Shown here piece by piece: positions 1-8,926 of a stretch of DNA of 64,000 nt. Each line of letters begins with the position of its first letter. Within the stretch, counting starts at the first letter, position 1. Source of the DNA: JADGNF01 sp964582085. Lineage in GTDB: Archaea; Thermoproteota; Bathyarchaeia; Bathyarchaeales; Bathycorpusculaceae. The stretch covers positions 1 to 64,000 of the forward strand of contig CAZOPV010000016.1 of NCBI GenBank assembly GCA_964582085.1, in the 5' to 3' direction. The notes beneath the pieces are model-generated. The model ran no database searches. It was not told the DNA's origin and worked only from the letters and a program-made list of their open reading frames with translations. The position numbers and the translations under genes were made by a program.

Positions 1-410
<410 letters not shown>

Positions 411-614
411 GAGATGTCGGGTCCTCTGCTGGTGTCTGAGCGATATTTGGTTGAGCTTTGCGGTTGTTGTGCCTTTTGGTCTATGTGTGGTGTACATAAA
501 GGGATTGTTTTTAATTTTTATGTTATAGAGTATTACATTACCTGTCCCAACAGGTACAGGCTGTGAACCGTAATTGATATTAACTGTTTTTCTGCAGTTA
601 GTTCCTGTCATGCT
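411..614. other. Spacer between 23S rRNA and cbiB
   Basis: No gene is supported here. A short inverted repeat, ACCTGT-CCCA-ACAGGT, lies near 540-556, and a second small one (AACTG/CAGTT around a T run) near 586-600. Either could be a processing or termination structure, but neither is strong. The open frames on both strands overlap rRNA and resemble no protein I know. Confidence 0.4.
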
Positions 615-1634
615 TTGGTTGGTGTAGCTGTCCTGTTCGAATTAATCTCCCTCAGCATTACAATTCTCCTTTTAGGCATAATCCTAGACATAATAGTAGG
701 TGATCCATCCCCCAATAGTCCCTGGTTATCCTACTACAAAGTACACCCCACAGTGTTGATGGGTAACTTGGCAAAAACCCTCAAGAACCACCTGAAAAAC
801 CCTGATCCAAAACGGGAAAAACTAAACGGCGTCCTGCTTGGTTTAGCTGTCATTCTTGCGTTTAGTTTACCTGTGTACGTTGGACTCTGGGCGATTTACA
901 CCTACCTTGGCTCAGTATATAGTTGGCTCGGCATAATCGTTTACGTCATAATTGCCATTATACTCGTAAAATTCACAGTATGCATCAAACTGGAAACAGA
1001 CTGGGCAAAAGCTGCAGCCCAAGCCATTCAGCAAAACAATCTCGAAGAAGCCCGAAAATATTCTCATTTCTCCCGCCGCGATTCCTCAACACTTAACGGC
1101 TCTCAGATCAGTTCTGCAGTCATCGAATCGATGGCTGAGAACCTTATAGATTTCAAACTCTCCCCCATAATATTCTACTCTTTGCTGGGTGTCACAGGTG
1201 CCATTGCATTCCGCGCCATCAACACCCTCGATGGCATGGTGGGTTTCAAGGATAAAGAAAACATCAATCTCGGCTGGTTCAGTGCCAACCTTGACCATAT
1301 TATAAACTACATACCTTCCCGTCTTACAGGTGTACTTATAGTTGTAGCAGCGGCACTTTTGGGTTACGATTATAAAAATGCGTGGAATATAGCTAAACGT
1401 GACCACGCAAAAACGCCCAGCCGCAACCATGGCTGGCCAATGGCTGCAATGGCAGGGGCACTACGTGTGCAGTTTGAAAAACCAGGGCAATACATACTAG
1501 GAGACGCCATTGAGGAGCTTGTGTCTCAAAAAATTTTGCATGCCCTCAAAATCCGTAATACTGCAATAGTTTTGTGTATTCTGCTCTTTTTGCCGGTGAT
1601 TGTTTTGGTACGTTTATTCTTTTTTCCACTATAA
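615..1634 (+). CDS. cbiB: Adenosylcobinamide-phosphate synthase CbiB (CobD type)
   Basis: This integral membrane enzyme attaches the aminopropanol (phosphate) arm to adenosylcobyric acid in cobamide biosynthesis. The 339-residue length fits the family. The N-terminus carries the family pattern DIIVGDP...HPTVLMG, and there are about five hydrophobic segments, including one at the very C-terminus. The central MAENLIDF...FRAINTLDGMVGF and the later GHGWPMAAMAGAL-like stretch (NHGWPMAAMAGAL here) are typical of CbiB. The start is a TTG, and no ATG in frame lies near the conserved N-terminus. It is one of about ten late cobamide genes in the window, although it stands alone beside the rRNA gene. 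Confidence 0.9.
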   Translation: MVGVAVLFELISLSITILLLGIILDIIVGDPSPNSPWLSYYKVHPTVLMGNLAKTLKNHLKNPDPKREKLNGVLLGLAVILAFSLPVYVGLWAIYTYLGSVYSWLGIIVYVIIAIILVKFTVCIKLETDWAKAAAQAIQQNNLEEARKYSHFSRRDSSTLNGSQISSAVIESMAENLIDFKLSPIIFYSLLGVTGAIAFRAINTLDGMVGFKDKENINLGWFSANLDHIINYIPSRLTGVLIVVAAALLGYDYKNAWNIAKRDHAKTPSRNHGWPMAAMAGALRVQFEKPGQYILGDAIEELVSQKILHALKIRNTAIVLCILLFLPVIVLVRLFFFPL

Positions 1635-1760
1635 AGCTCTATGTGTGCAAAATCTATTAATCAGGCAACTCTGCATTGTTGCTTTGAGATGCTTGCAGCA
1701 ATGACCTATGTGGCTTCCAAAAGGGACAAAGAAATCCTTTTGGTAGAGCAACAATTACAA

Positions 1761-3264
1761 ATGGGGGTACCTAACAACGCGTGTATGTCTTATTAATCCC
1801 CCCAGAATTCAGCAGAAACTGTGGGGGAAACCCGCTGCTTTCCAACCATTAGACATCGCTTATGTTGCTGCGGTTCTCGAAAAGGACCACGCGGTAAACA
1901 TCATCGACTGCCCCACAGAGGGTTGGCGTAATCTCCAAGAAATCGGTGGTGTCAAATATCGACTTGGTTTGTCTAGTCAACAGATCGCTGACCGTATCCG
2001 CGGATGGAAGCCTGATCTTACGGTAATCACCGTGCCTTTCAGTGGTTGGTGGCAAACTGCTTTCGAAACCGCCACCGCGGTAAAAAGCGTGAATTCAGAA
2101 ATCAAAACAGCTCTAATTGGTTTACATCCCTCAGCTAAACCCCATGAAAGCCTTGCACAACCCTACATAGACTTTGTAGTCATTGGTGAACCTGAGCTAA
2201 CCGTACAGGAACTAGCCGCCACAATAGAAACAGGAAAACTAGATGAGCTTAAAAAAGTCAAAGGGTTAGGCTTTAAAAAAGACGGCAAAGACATAATCAA
2301 TCCGCCCCGACCTTTTATTGAAGATTTGGATTCATTGCCGTTTCCCGCGCGGCACCTGCTACCTATGAAAGAGCTTTTTTCAGCCGTCAAACAAACCCCA
2401 ATTCGTGGTGAAATTCGCAAACCCTGCGCTCGTGTTCTCACTAGCCGTGGTTGCCCCAACAACTGCATATTCTGTAGCAATCACATCGTCATGGGTAAAA
2501 AATGGCGCGGTCGAACCCCAAAAAACGTCGTTGACGAACTCCAGCAGTTAGTGGAAACTTACGGCGTACAACAAGTGGATTTTGAAGATGACAATTTAAC
2601 CTTCAACAAGAAACGCCTGGAGGAGATCTGTGACGAAATCGTCAACCGTGGCTTAGACATCGAATGGTACACGCCAAACGGCGTTAGAGCTGACGGCTTA
2701 GATGCCTCTTTGCTTGCCAAGATGCGCAGGTCCGGTTGCAAGCGCATTATGGTTGCCCCTGAATCAGGCGTGCAGTACGTCGTCAACGACATTATAAAGA
2801 AGAATCAAGACCTCAAAAAAGTTGAGGCCGCCGTTGTCAACGCTCACAAGGTTGGCATCAAAGTCAGTTGCTTCTTTATAATAGGTTTTATAGGTGAAAC
2901 CAAAGCGGACATACAAGCCACCATCAACTACGCTTATAAACTGAGGCAACTTGGAGCAGACCGCTTCTACTTCAGTTATGCCACACCACTGGTGGGCACA
3001 GAACTTTTCAGACAAGCCAAGGAAGGTGGTTACTTGCGTCCTGAATTCAGCGATGAAGCCCTCTCATGGGCGCAACCGCTTATTGAAACTCCCGAATTCA
3101 CAGCGGAGGATCTACGGGAGCTTTGCGCCCAAGCAATGCTGGTGAATCCAACGATTAACTGTGATCGTTTAAGGCGCGCACTGCGAAATCCCAAAAAGGC
3201 ACTTACAATTTTAATTGGGAGAGCACGACTGGTTCACCGGCGGAAGCTATCTGAAAGTATATAG
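1761..3264 (+). CDS. B12-binding radical SAM protein, frameshifted at its start
   Basis: The protein has an N-terminal cobalamin-binding fold followed by a radical SAM domain with the cluster motif RGCPNNCIFC (CX3CX2C) and a GFIGET-type segment. Such enzymes use a corrinoid and SAM for methylations or other radical reactions; the substrate is unknown. The intact downstream frame begins at a TTG (1969). However, homology-like sequence (RVCLINPP, QPLDIAYVAAVLEKDH) extends upstream to about 1765, where that frame has no ATG, GTG or TTG. An ATG at 1761 lies one base out of frame, directly before a run of five G. With four G it would read MGYLTTRVCLINPP and continue to the stop. I therefore mark 1761 as the likely ancestral start, with a +1 base insertion or a sequencing error in the G run. 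Confidence 0.75.
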
Positions 3265-3340
3265 CCCACTTCAATTTTATCCTCTCCGTAGGTAAAAATA
3301 TTATATGGCCTATTTTTACAAAATTAGTTGAAAAAGTTTA

Positions 3341-3400
3341 TTCACAAATTATATATACAAAATTCAACGACATAGATTTTTCATCTCTAATAGAGGAGAG
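3341..3400 (+). promoter_or_regulatory. TATA box and ribosome-binding site of the first propeller gene
   Basis: AATTATATATAC at about 3347-3358 is a good archaeal TATA box. GAGGAG at 3393-3398 is a strong Shine-Dalgarno sequence 10 bases before the ATG at 3409. Similar strong sites (AAAGGAGAG at 5967-5975 and AAAGGGGAG at 8912-8920) precede the two following paralogues, so each seems to be separately and well expressed. Confidence 0.6.
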
Positions 3401-3408
3401 AAAAGAGA

Positions 3409-5856
3409 ATGAAACCAAAAAAAGTAGATGTTATAAAATCTGCGTCGCTAATGCTGATTTTAGCTTTGTCAGCTCTGATTGCTTGCTTGCCATCTACTAC
3501 AGCTGCGGAAGTTGAACCAAGGGCTTTTCTGTCAATTAATCCTAACCCTGTAGGTGTTAATCAACAAGTTGACGTAACACTAATGATTCAACCAATTCCG
3601 CCGACAGCCAGAGACATATTTCACGGCATGACTGTTACAATAACTTCCCCTGATGGTAATACTGAGACAAAAGGACCCTACACCTCTTCGCCAATTGGTT
3701 CACAGTATTTTTCATATATCCCGACAATGGTTGGTACGTATAAATTCCAGTTTAGTTATCCTGGAGAAACATTTGCTTTTGGCGGAGGTATTACCTACAA
3801 ATCAGTTGAAAGTCCAATCACAGAACTTGTCGTACAGCAAAACCCTATTCTGCCCTACAGTGAGTCACCTATTCCAACTGACTATTGGACCCGCCCAATA
3901 AATGCGCAACACAGAAACTGGTACTCTATAGGCGGTAATTGGATGATGCGTGCTTATAACAGCACCTATGGCACCTTTGGAGAAGTGGTAGGTTATAATC
4001 CCTACAGTCAAGCAGCTAGAGCTCCTCATGTGATGTGGACAAAAGAGCTAACATTAGGTGGCTTAATCGGCGGTGACTATGGCGGCTATAGCTACTACGG
4101 AGGGCAAGCATACGAACCTAAATTGTCACCACCAATAATAATGAATGGTAGACTCTACTACAAAATCTATCAGTCTGGCTTTAGCGGTTCACCTGGAAGC
4201 ATAGGAACAGGATTTGTGTGTGTTGACTTACGAACAGGCAAAGAATTATTCAAGAACACCCAGGGCATAATTTCCCACGGTCAAATCTACAATTTCATTT
4301 CAGCAAACCAGATGGGTGGCATTGCGTACTTATGGGACATCTTCCCTCTCGTAATCTCTGGTGCAGTTCCAACAGTAGTGCCAGGCCAGTACAAAGTTTA
4401 TGACGCGTTTACAGGTGACCTTTTGATGACCTTTGCCAACGCACTAGGTGGCGACGTCGTTTACGGAGAGGACGGCACAATATACGTTTACACCCTCAAC
4501 GCAGGGCAAGGCTGGTTTTCGATGTGGAATTCAACCAAAGCTTTCGAGGCAAACGGATTTATGCAAGCTCAGGCTAGCGGGATGATTCAGTTTAGACCTC
4601 GAGCAGGAACTTACAATTGGAGTAGTGGTCTACAGTGGAACGTGACTGTGCCCAAACGGAGTATAACCACGCCTGGTTACGGGCTTAATTATGCTTCTCA
4701 AGGCAGAAGAATCTCTGGCGACGTATTACTCGCTTTTGCTGGCGGTGTTACAGAAGCAAGGCTACATGTTGCTTACAGTCTGAAAACAGGTCAGGAACTT
4801 TGGGTATTTGACCGCGAAGGTCCCTATCCTCAATTCCATGCTATAGGTGAGGGTGTTTACGCGCAATTTGATCCAGTACATATGACCTACATCGGCTACA
4901 GTCTTAATACAGGGGAGAAGCTGTGGGTCAGCGACCCCTTAGAGTATCCTTGGGGGCAGTACCCTGCTAACAGCATTGGCGGAGTTATCGCGGAAGGCAA
5001 AATGTTTGTAACCGACATGGGTGGGAACATATATGCATATGATATAACTAATGGAAGACAACTGTGGAAATTCAACAGCGGAAACTCAGGTTTAGAGACA
5101 CCCTATGGTAGTTGGCCAATGGGTGCAGGACCCATAGTTGCAGACGGTGTTGTCTACTGCGGCATAGGTGAACACTCACCGACTAATCCTCTGTATAGAG
5201 GCGGCAACTTGTTTGCGTTGGATGCTAATACAGGCAGTGAATTGTGGCGGATGAACGGCTGGATTTCAATTGATGCCATAGCTGATGGCTATCTTGTTGG
5301 CTACAACTTGTATGATAATCGGATCTACTGTATAGGCAAGGGGCCGAGCGCAACTGAAGTTTCAGTATCTCCTAAAATTGCAATGCAATCATCTGAGGTG
5401 CTCATAGAAGGCAAAGTCACTGACCAATCCCCTGGTCAGCCGAACACGCCAGCAATAGCAGATGAGGACATGGGCGCTTACATGGCTTTCTTACATCAGC
5501 AGCAAACTTGCCCTGCACAACTTCGCGGTGTCCCTGTGAAGCTCTCTGCTATACGATGCTCCGATGGAACCACAATTGACATAGGCACCGTTACAAGTGA
5601 TGGCTACGGCAACTTTGAACAAAAGTGGACTCCCCCAACTGCAGATACCTACAAAATAATTGCTACGTTCGCTGGCTCCAACTCTTACGGTAGCTCTTCA
5701 GCTGAAACCGCCTTAGGCGTATCTGCGACACCTCAGATTCCCACAGCAGAAACAGAGCAAATTTCAATAACAGACGTTGCTATAATTGTTGCAGTTGTAA
5801 TTGCTATACTGATAGGGTTAGTCAACCTGCTGCTTATAATAAGAAAACGATCCTAA
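3409..5856 (+). CDS. Membrane-anchored PQQ-type beta-propeller surface protein 1
   Basis: An 815-residue secreted protein of unknown function. It has an N-terminal signal peptide (residues 1-32), then an Ig-like domain (about 35-143, starting SINPNPVGVNQQV). A beta-propeller follows at about 150-655, built from repeats such as DLRTGKELF, NTGEKLW, TNGRQLWKF and ANTGSELWRM. After it come a conserved AIADEDMGAYM element, a second Ig-like domain (about 700-775), and one C-terminal transmembrane helix with a short basic tail. These repeats occur in BamB-like and quinoprotein propellers. Nothing shows that PQQ is bound, and in archaea such proteins are usually surface proteins of unknown role. A TATA box and strong RBS precede it. 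It is the shortest of three tandem paralogues. Confidence 0.8.
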   Translation: MKPKKVDVIKSASLMLILALSALIACLPSTTAAEVEPRAFLSINPNPVGVNQQVDVTLMIQPIPPTARDIFHGMTVTITSPDGNTETKGPYTSSPIGSQYFSYIPTMVGTYKFQFSYPGETFAFGGGITYKSVESPITELVVQQNPILPYSESPIPTDYWTRPINAQHRNWYSIGGNWMMRAYNSTYGTFGEVVGYNPYSQAARAPHVMWTKELTLGGLIGGDYGGYSYYGGQAYEPKLSPPIIMNGRLYYKIYQSGFSGSPGSIGTGFVCVDLRTGKELFKNTQGIISHGQIYNFISANQMGGIAYLWDIFPLVISGAVPTVVPGQYKVYDAFTGDLLMTFANALGGDVVYGEDGTIYVYTLNAGQGWFSMWNSTKAFEANGFMQAQASGMIQFRPRAGTYNWSSGLQWNVTVPKRSITTPGYGLNYASQGRRISGDVLLAFAGGVTEARLHVAYSLKTGQELWVFDREGPYPQFHAIGEGVYAQFDPVHMTYIGYSLNTGEKLWVSDPLEYPWGQYPANSIGGVIAEGKMFVTDMGGNIYAYDITNGRQLWKFNSGNSGLETPYGSWPMGAGPIVADGVVYCGIGEHSPTNPLYRGGNLFALDANTGSELWRMNGWISIDAIADGYLVGYNLYDNRIYCIGKGPSATEVSVSPKIAMQSSEVLIEGKVTDQSPGQPNTPAIADEDMGAYMAFLHQQQTCPAQLRGVPVKLSAIRCSDGTTIDIGTVTSDGYGNFEQKWTPPTADTYKIIATFAGSNSYGSSSAETALGVSATPQIPTAETEQISITDVAIIVAVVIAILIGLVNLLLIIRKRS

Positions 5857-5982
5857 CTTTCCCTTTTCTTTTTTGTTTGCTAATTTCCTTCAACCAACGG
5901 TCTTTTCAAGGGACTTGGCAGAAGTTGGCAAAATTTTAAATATCTACTTTCACTACACAGTATCCCAAAGGAGAGAAAAAAC

Positions 5983-8640
5983 ATGAAAATTTCAAATAAA
6001 TTAGCTCTATCTATGATTGCTTTTGCAGCAATGCTGGTCCTCAGTCCCTTTCTAACTTTGCAGACAGCTACAGCACATACCCCTCCGTGGACAATTAAAA
6101 CGTATGCCTACCTAGCAATCTCGCCAGATCCAGTGGGAGTTGGTGAAACCGTATTCCTTGTTATGTGGGTTCATCCAAACCCGCCTACAGCAGCAGGAAT
6201 TGGCGGCGACCGATGGAAAGACATGACAGTAACCGTTACAAAACCTGATGGAACCACCCAGACCCTTGGACCCTTTGTTTCTGACGCCACAGGATCAACA
6301 TTTACTACATATACGCCTGAAATGGTTGGTACCTACAAATTTGTTCTAAACTACCCTGGGCAAACTATATCTCTATATCATCCTGAAACAGGTATCAAAG
6401 CTGATATGGCTGGTCTTAGGAGATTCGGAATGCAGGACTTTGAGAATGATACTGCACTACCGAGTAGCGCAACCGAGTTCTTAACAGTACAGCAAGATCC
6501 AATACCAAAAATCGCTGATTATCCGCTTCCTTCTAGTTTCTGGACACGCCCAATTGAAGGTCAGAACACTGCATGGGAATGTATCGCATCAAACTGGTTA
6601 AGCGGAGTACACCTTGGCGGTATGAAACTCTGGCAAAGAGGTGGTGTTGCGCCAAATACTTCACACATACTGTGGACTAAACCAATCGAATTCGGCGGCA
6701 TCGTTGGTGGTTCAGATAATTCAATACCTGGCGTAGCTTTCTACCACGGTGGTTCATATGAAGGTAGACTTGCAAATGCAATAATAATGCAAGGCAGACT
6801 CTACTTCGCTTTGCCCTTAGGTCACGCTGCTAGCGGAGGCGGCTACGTGTGCTGGGATCTAACCACAGGTGAACAGCTATGGTATTCAGACAAAATAGGT
6901 GTTATTGGTAGTGTAGCTCCTTCAAAAGCGCAACTTTTTGACTATGAATCAATGAACCAACACGGTGTCGTGGGCGGTATACTCTGGCAAGTGATTGGCA
7001 CTACATGGGTAGGCTATGATGGATTCACAGGACGATGGGTTTACAACTTAACTGACGTTCCAAACGGCTTTGAAGTCTACACCAACAAGGGCGAAATAGT
7101 CCGATACGTGCTTAACTATAACTCATCTACACGTTCAGGCTGGCTAGCTCTGTGGAACAACACCCAAGATAACGTAGGACTACACGGTGCTATTGGCACA
7201 ACCTCAGAAGCTTATCAGTGGAGACCAAACGGCAAATCTGTTAACATGAGTAAAGCCTACTCGTGGAACGTCTCGATATCCTATGACCTTACAGGCAAAG
7301 GTGCTCCTACGATCGCTTACGTCATCCCTGGAGACATAATCTTCGGTCACAGCACCCCTTGGGCAGGTTTCACAACAACTGGAACTCCAGATCCTTACAC
7401 GTTGTGGGCAATTAGCGATAAGCCGGAGACACGAGGACAACTTTTATGGAAGCGAGACTATCCTGCACCACCAGGAAACATAACCAGAAACTTTGGTCCG
7501 CAAAACGAAGTTGAGCGTGTCCTAGGCTACAGTCTAGGTCAACAATGTGTAGACCCTGTGAACCGTGTAATTTTAATGACTGACGAAGAAACTTTCCAGT
7601 GGCTGGGCTACAGTCTAGATACAGGTGAACTGTTATGGGGTCCTGTTGGAGGCGACTTCAATGCGTATCAATACTACGGTAGCGGTTTAGGTGGTGGACA
7701 AATAGGCTTCCCTGCTTACGGTAATTTATACACCCAAGGATACGGAGGGGAAATACATTGTTATTCCACGAGAGACGGCAGGCTAATATGGAAATACAAT
7801 AATACCAACAGCGGCGTTGAAACCCCATGGGGCAACTATCCCATATTCATAGCTGCAATCGCAGACGGCAAAGTATACGCATTTAACAATGAGCACTCGC
7901 CAAACACACCTTTGTACAAAGGCGAAAAAATATACTGCATAGATGCCTACACAGGACAAGAACTATGGACTATGTTGGGCTGGGCTGGTCAAACTGGTGG
8001 TCCAGGGACTTCAACGAGTATCTTGGCAGACGGTGTTCTGGTGTACTATAACTACTATGACAATCAACTGTACGCCGTCGGTAAAGGACCAAGCAAAATA
8101 ACAGTTGACGCTCCATCGATTGCAGTACCTGAATGTCAACCTCTAACAATCCGAGGCACAGTCACAGACATCTCTGCAGGAGCTAAACGACTTGTTGAAT
8201 CAGGTAAATTCAACATTGTTCCAGCAGTAGCCGATGAAAGCATGAGCGCCTTCATGGAATTCCTCTACATGCAGAAACCATGCCCAGCAAACGCTAAGGG
8301 TGTACCAGTGAAGCTAACCGCTGTTGACTCAAACGGCAACACCATCAACATCGGTACAGTAACAAGCGACGCCAGCGGCCTCTACGCAACGACATGGACT
8401 CCACCAACCGCAGGCATGTACAAGATTGTTGCAACCTTTGAAGGCTCAGGCTCATACTGGCCATCATCTGCAGAAACCGCAATCAGCGTCTCACCCGCAC
8501 CAGCAACACCAACACCGACACCAATAACCGAAGAAGCTCCAGTATCAGCAACAACAGGCATGGTAATCGTAGCCGTAGTTGTCTTAGCCCTAATCATAGG
8601 ATTAGTCAACCTATTGCTTCTCCTCAAAAAGAAGCAATAA
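5983..8640 (+). CDS. Membrane-anchored PQQ-type beta-propeller surface protein 2
   Basis: An 885-residue paralogue of the preceding protein with the same order of parts: signal peptide (about 1-31, cleaved near TATAHT), N-terminal Ig-like domain (ISPDPVGVGETV), propeller repeats (DLTTGEQLWY, DTGELLW, DAYTGQELWTM), the VADESMSAFMEF element, a C-terminal Ig-like domain ending SYWPSSAETAI, a Thr/Pro-rich linker and one transmembrane helix. It therefore sits outside the cell, tethered by its C-terminus. It has its own TATA-like TTTAAATA (5935-5942) and RBS. It is longer than its neighbours mainly through loops in the first half and in the linker. Ligand and partners are unknown. Confidence 0.8.
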   Translation: MKISNKLALSMIAFAAMLVLSPFLTLQTATAHTPPWTIKTYAYLAISPDPVGVGETVFLVMWVHPNPPTAAGIGGDRWKDMTVTVTKPDGTTQTLGPFVSDATGSTFTTYTPEMVGTYKFVLNYPGQTISLYHPETGIKADMAGLRRFGMQDFENDTALPSSATEFLTVQQDPIPKIADYPLPSSFWTRPIEGQNTAWECIASNWLSGVHLGGMKLWQRGGVAPNTSHILWTKPIEFGGIVGGSDNSIPGVAFYHGGSYEGRLANAIIMQGRLYFALPLGHAASGGGYVCWDLTTGEQLWYSDKIGVIGSVAPSKAQLFDYESMNQHGVVGGILWQVIGTTWVGYDGFTGRWVYNLTDVPNGFEVYTNKGEIVRYVLNYNSSTRSGWLALWNNTQDNVGLHGAIGTTSEAYQWRPNGKSVNMSKAYSWNVSISYDLTGKGAPTIAYVIPGDIIFGHSTPWAGFTTTGTPDPYTLWAISDKPETRGQLLWKRDYPAPPGNITRNFGPQNEVERVLGYSLGQQCVDPVNRVILMTDEETFQWLGYSLDTGELLWGPVGGDFNAYQYYGSGLGGGQIGFPAYGNLYTQGYGGEIHCYSTRDGRLIWKYNNTNSGVETPWGNYPIFIAAIADGKVYAFNNEHSPNTPLYKGEKIYCIDAYTGQELWTMLGWAGQTGGPGTSTSILADGVLVYYNYYDNQLYAVGKGPSKITVDAPSIAVPECQPLTIRGTVTDISAGAKRLVESGKFNIVPAVADESMSAFMEFLYMQKPCPANAKGVPVKLTAVDSNGNTINIGTVTSDASGLYATTWTPPTAGMYKIVATFEGSGSYWPSSAETAISVSPAPATPTPTPITEEAPVSATTGMVIVAVVVLALIIGLVNLLLLLKKKQ

Positions 8641-8926
8641 TCCCTCTTTTCTTTTCTAAACCCCAAATCATTACAAACGCACATATAATAAGAGTTTTAG
8701 ATTTTTGAGGTTTCTCCGCAAAAAACGTCACCAAAACAATTGAACACTTAAAATTAGTAATAGGTTTCACCTAAGACATTAAACACATCGCTATAAACCT
8801 AAGATTATGTACCTTTTATGTTTCTGACAATGGCTCTCTTTCAAAGCTGTAACAAGTAGTACTGATTACAAACCCTTAAAACCTCTTAAAAAAGAATCTA
8901 TCAAAAACCATAAAGGGGAGATAAAA
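8641..8926. other. Spacer before the third propeller gene
   Basis: The 286 bases are AT-rich and hold no convincing gene. A T-rich stretch just after 8640 may end transcription of the second propeller gene. The end holds the strong RBS AAAGGGGAG (8912-8920) for the next gene. I see no clear hairpin or RNA gene. Confidence 0.4.
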
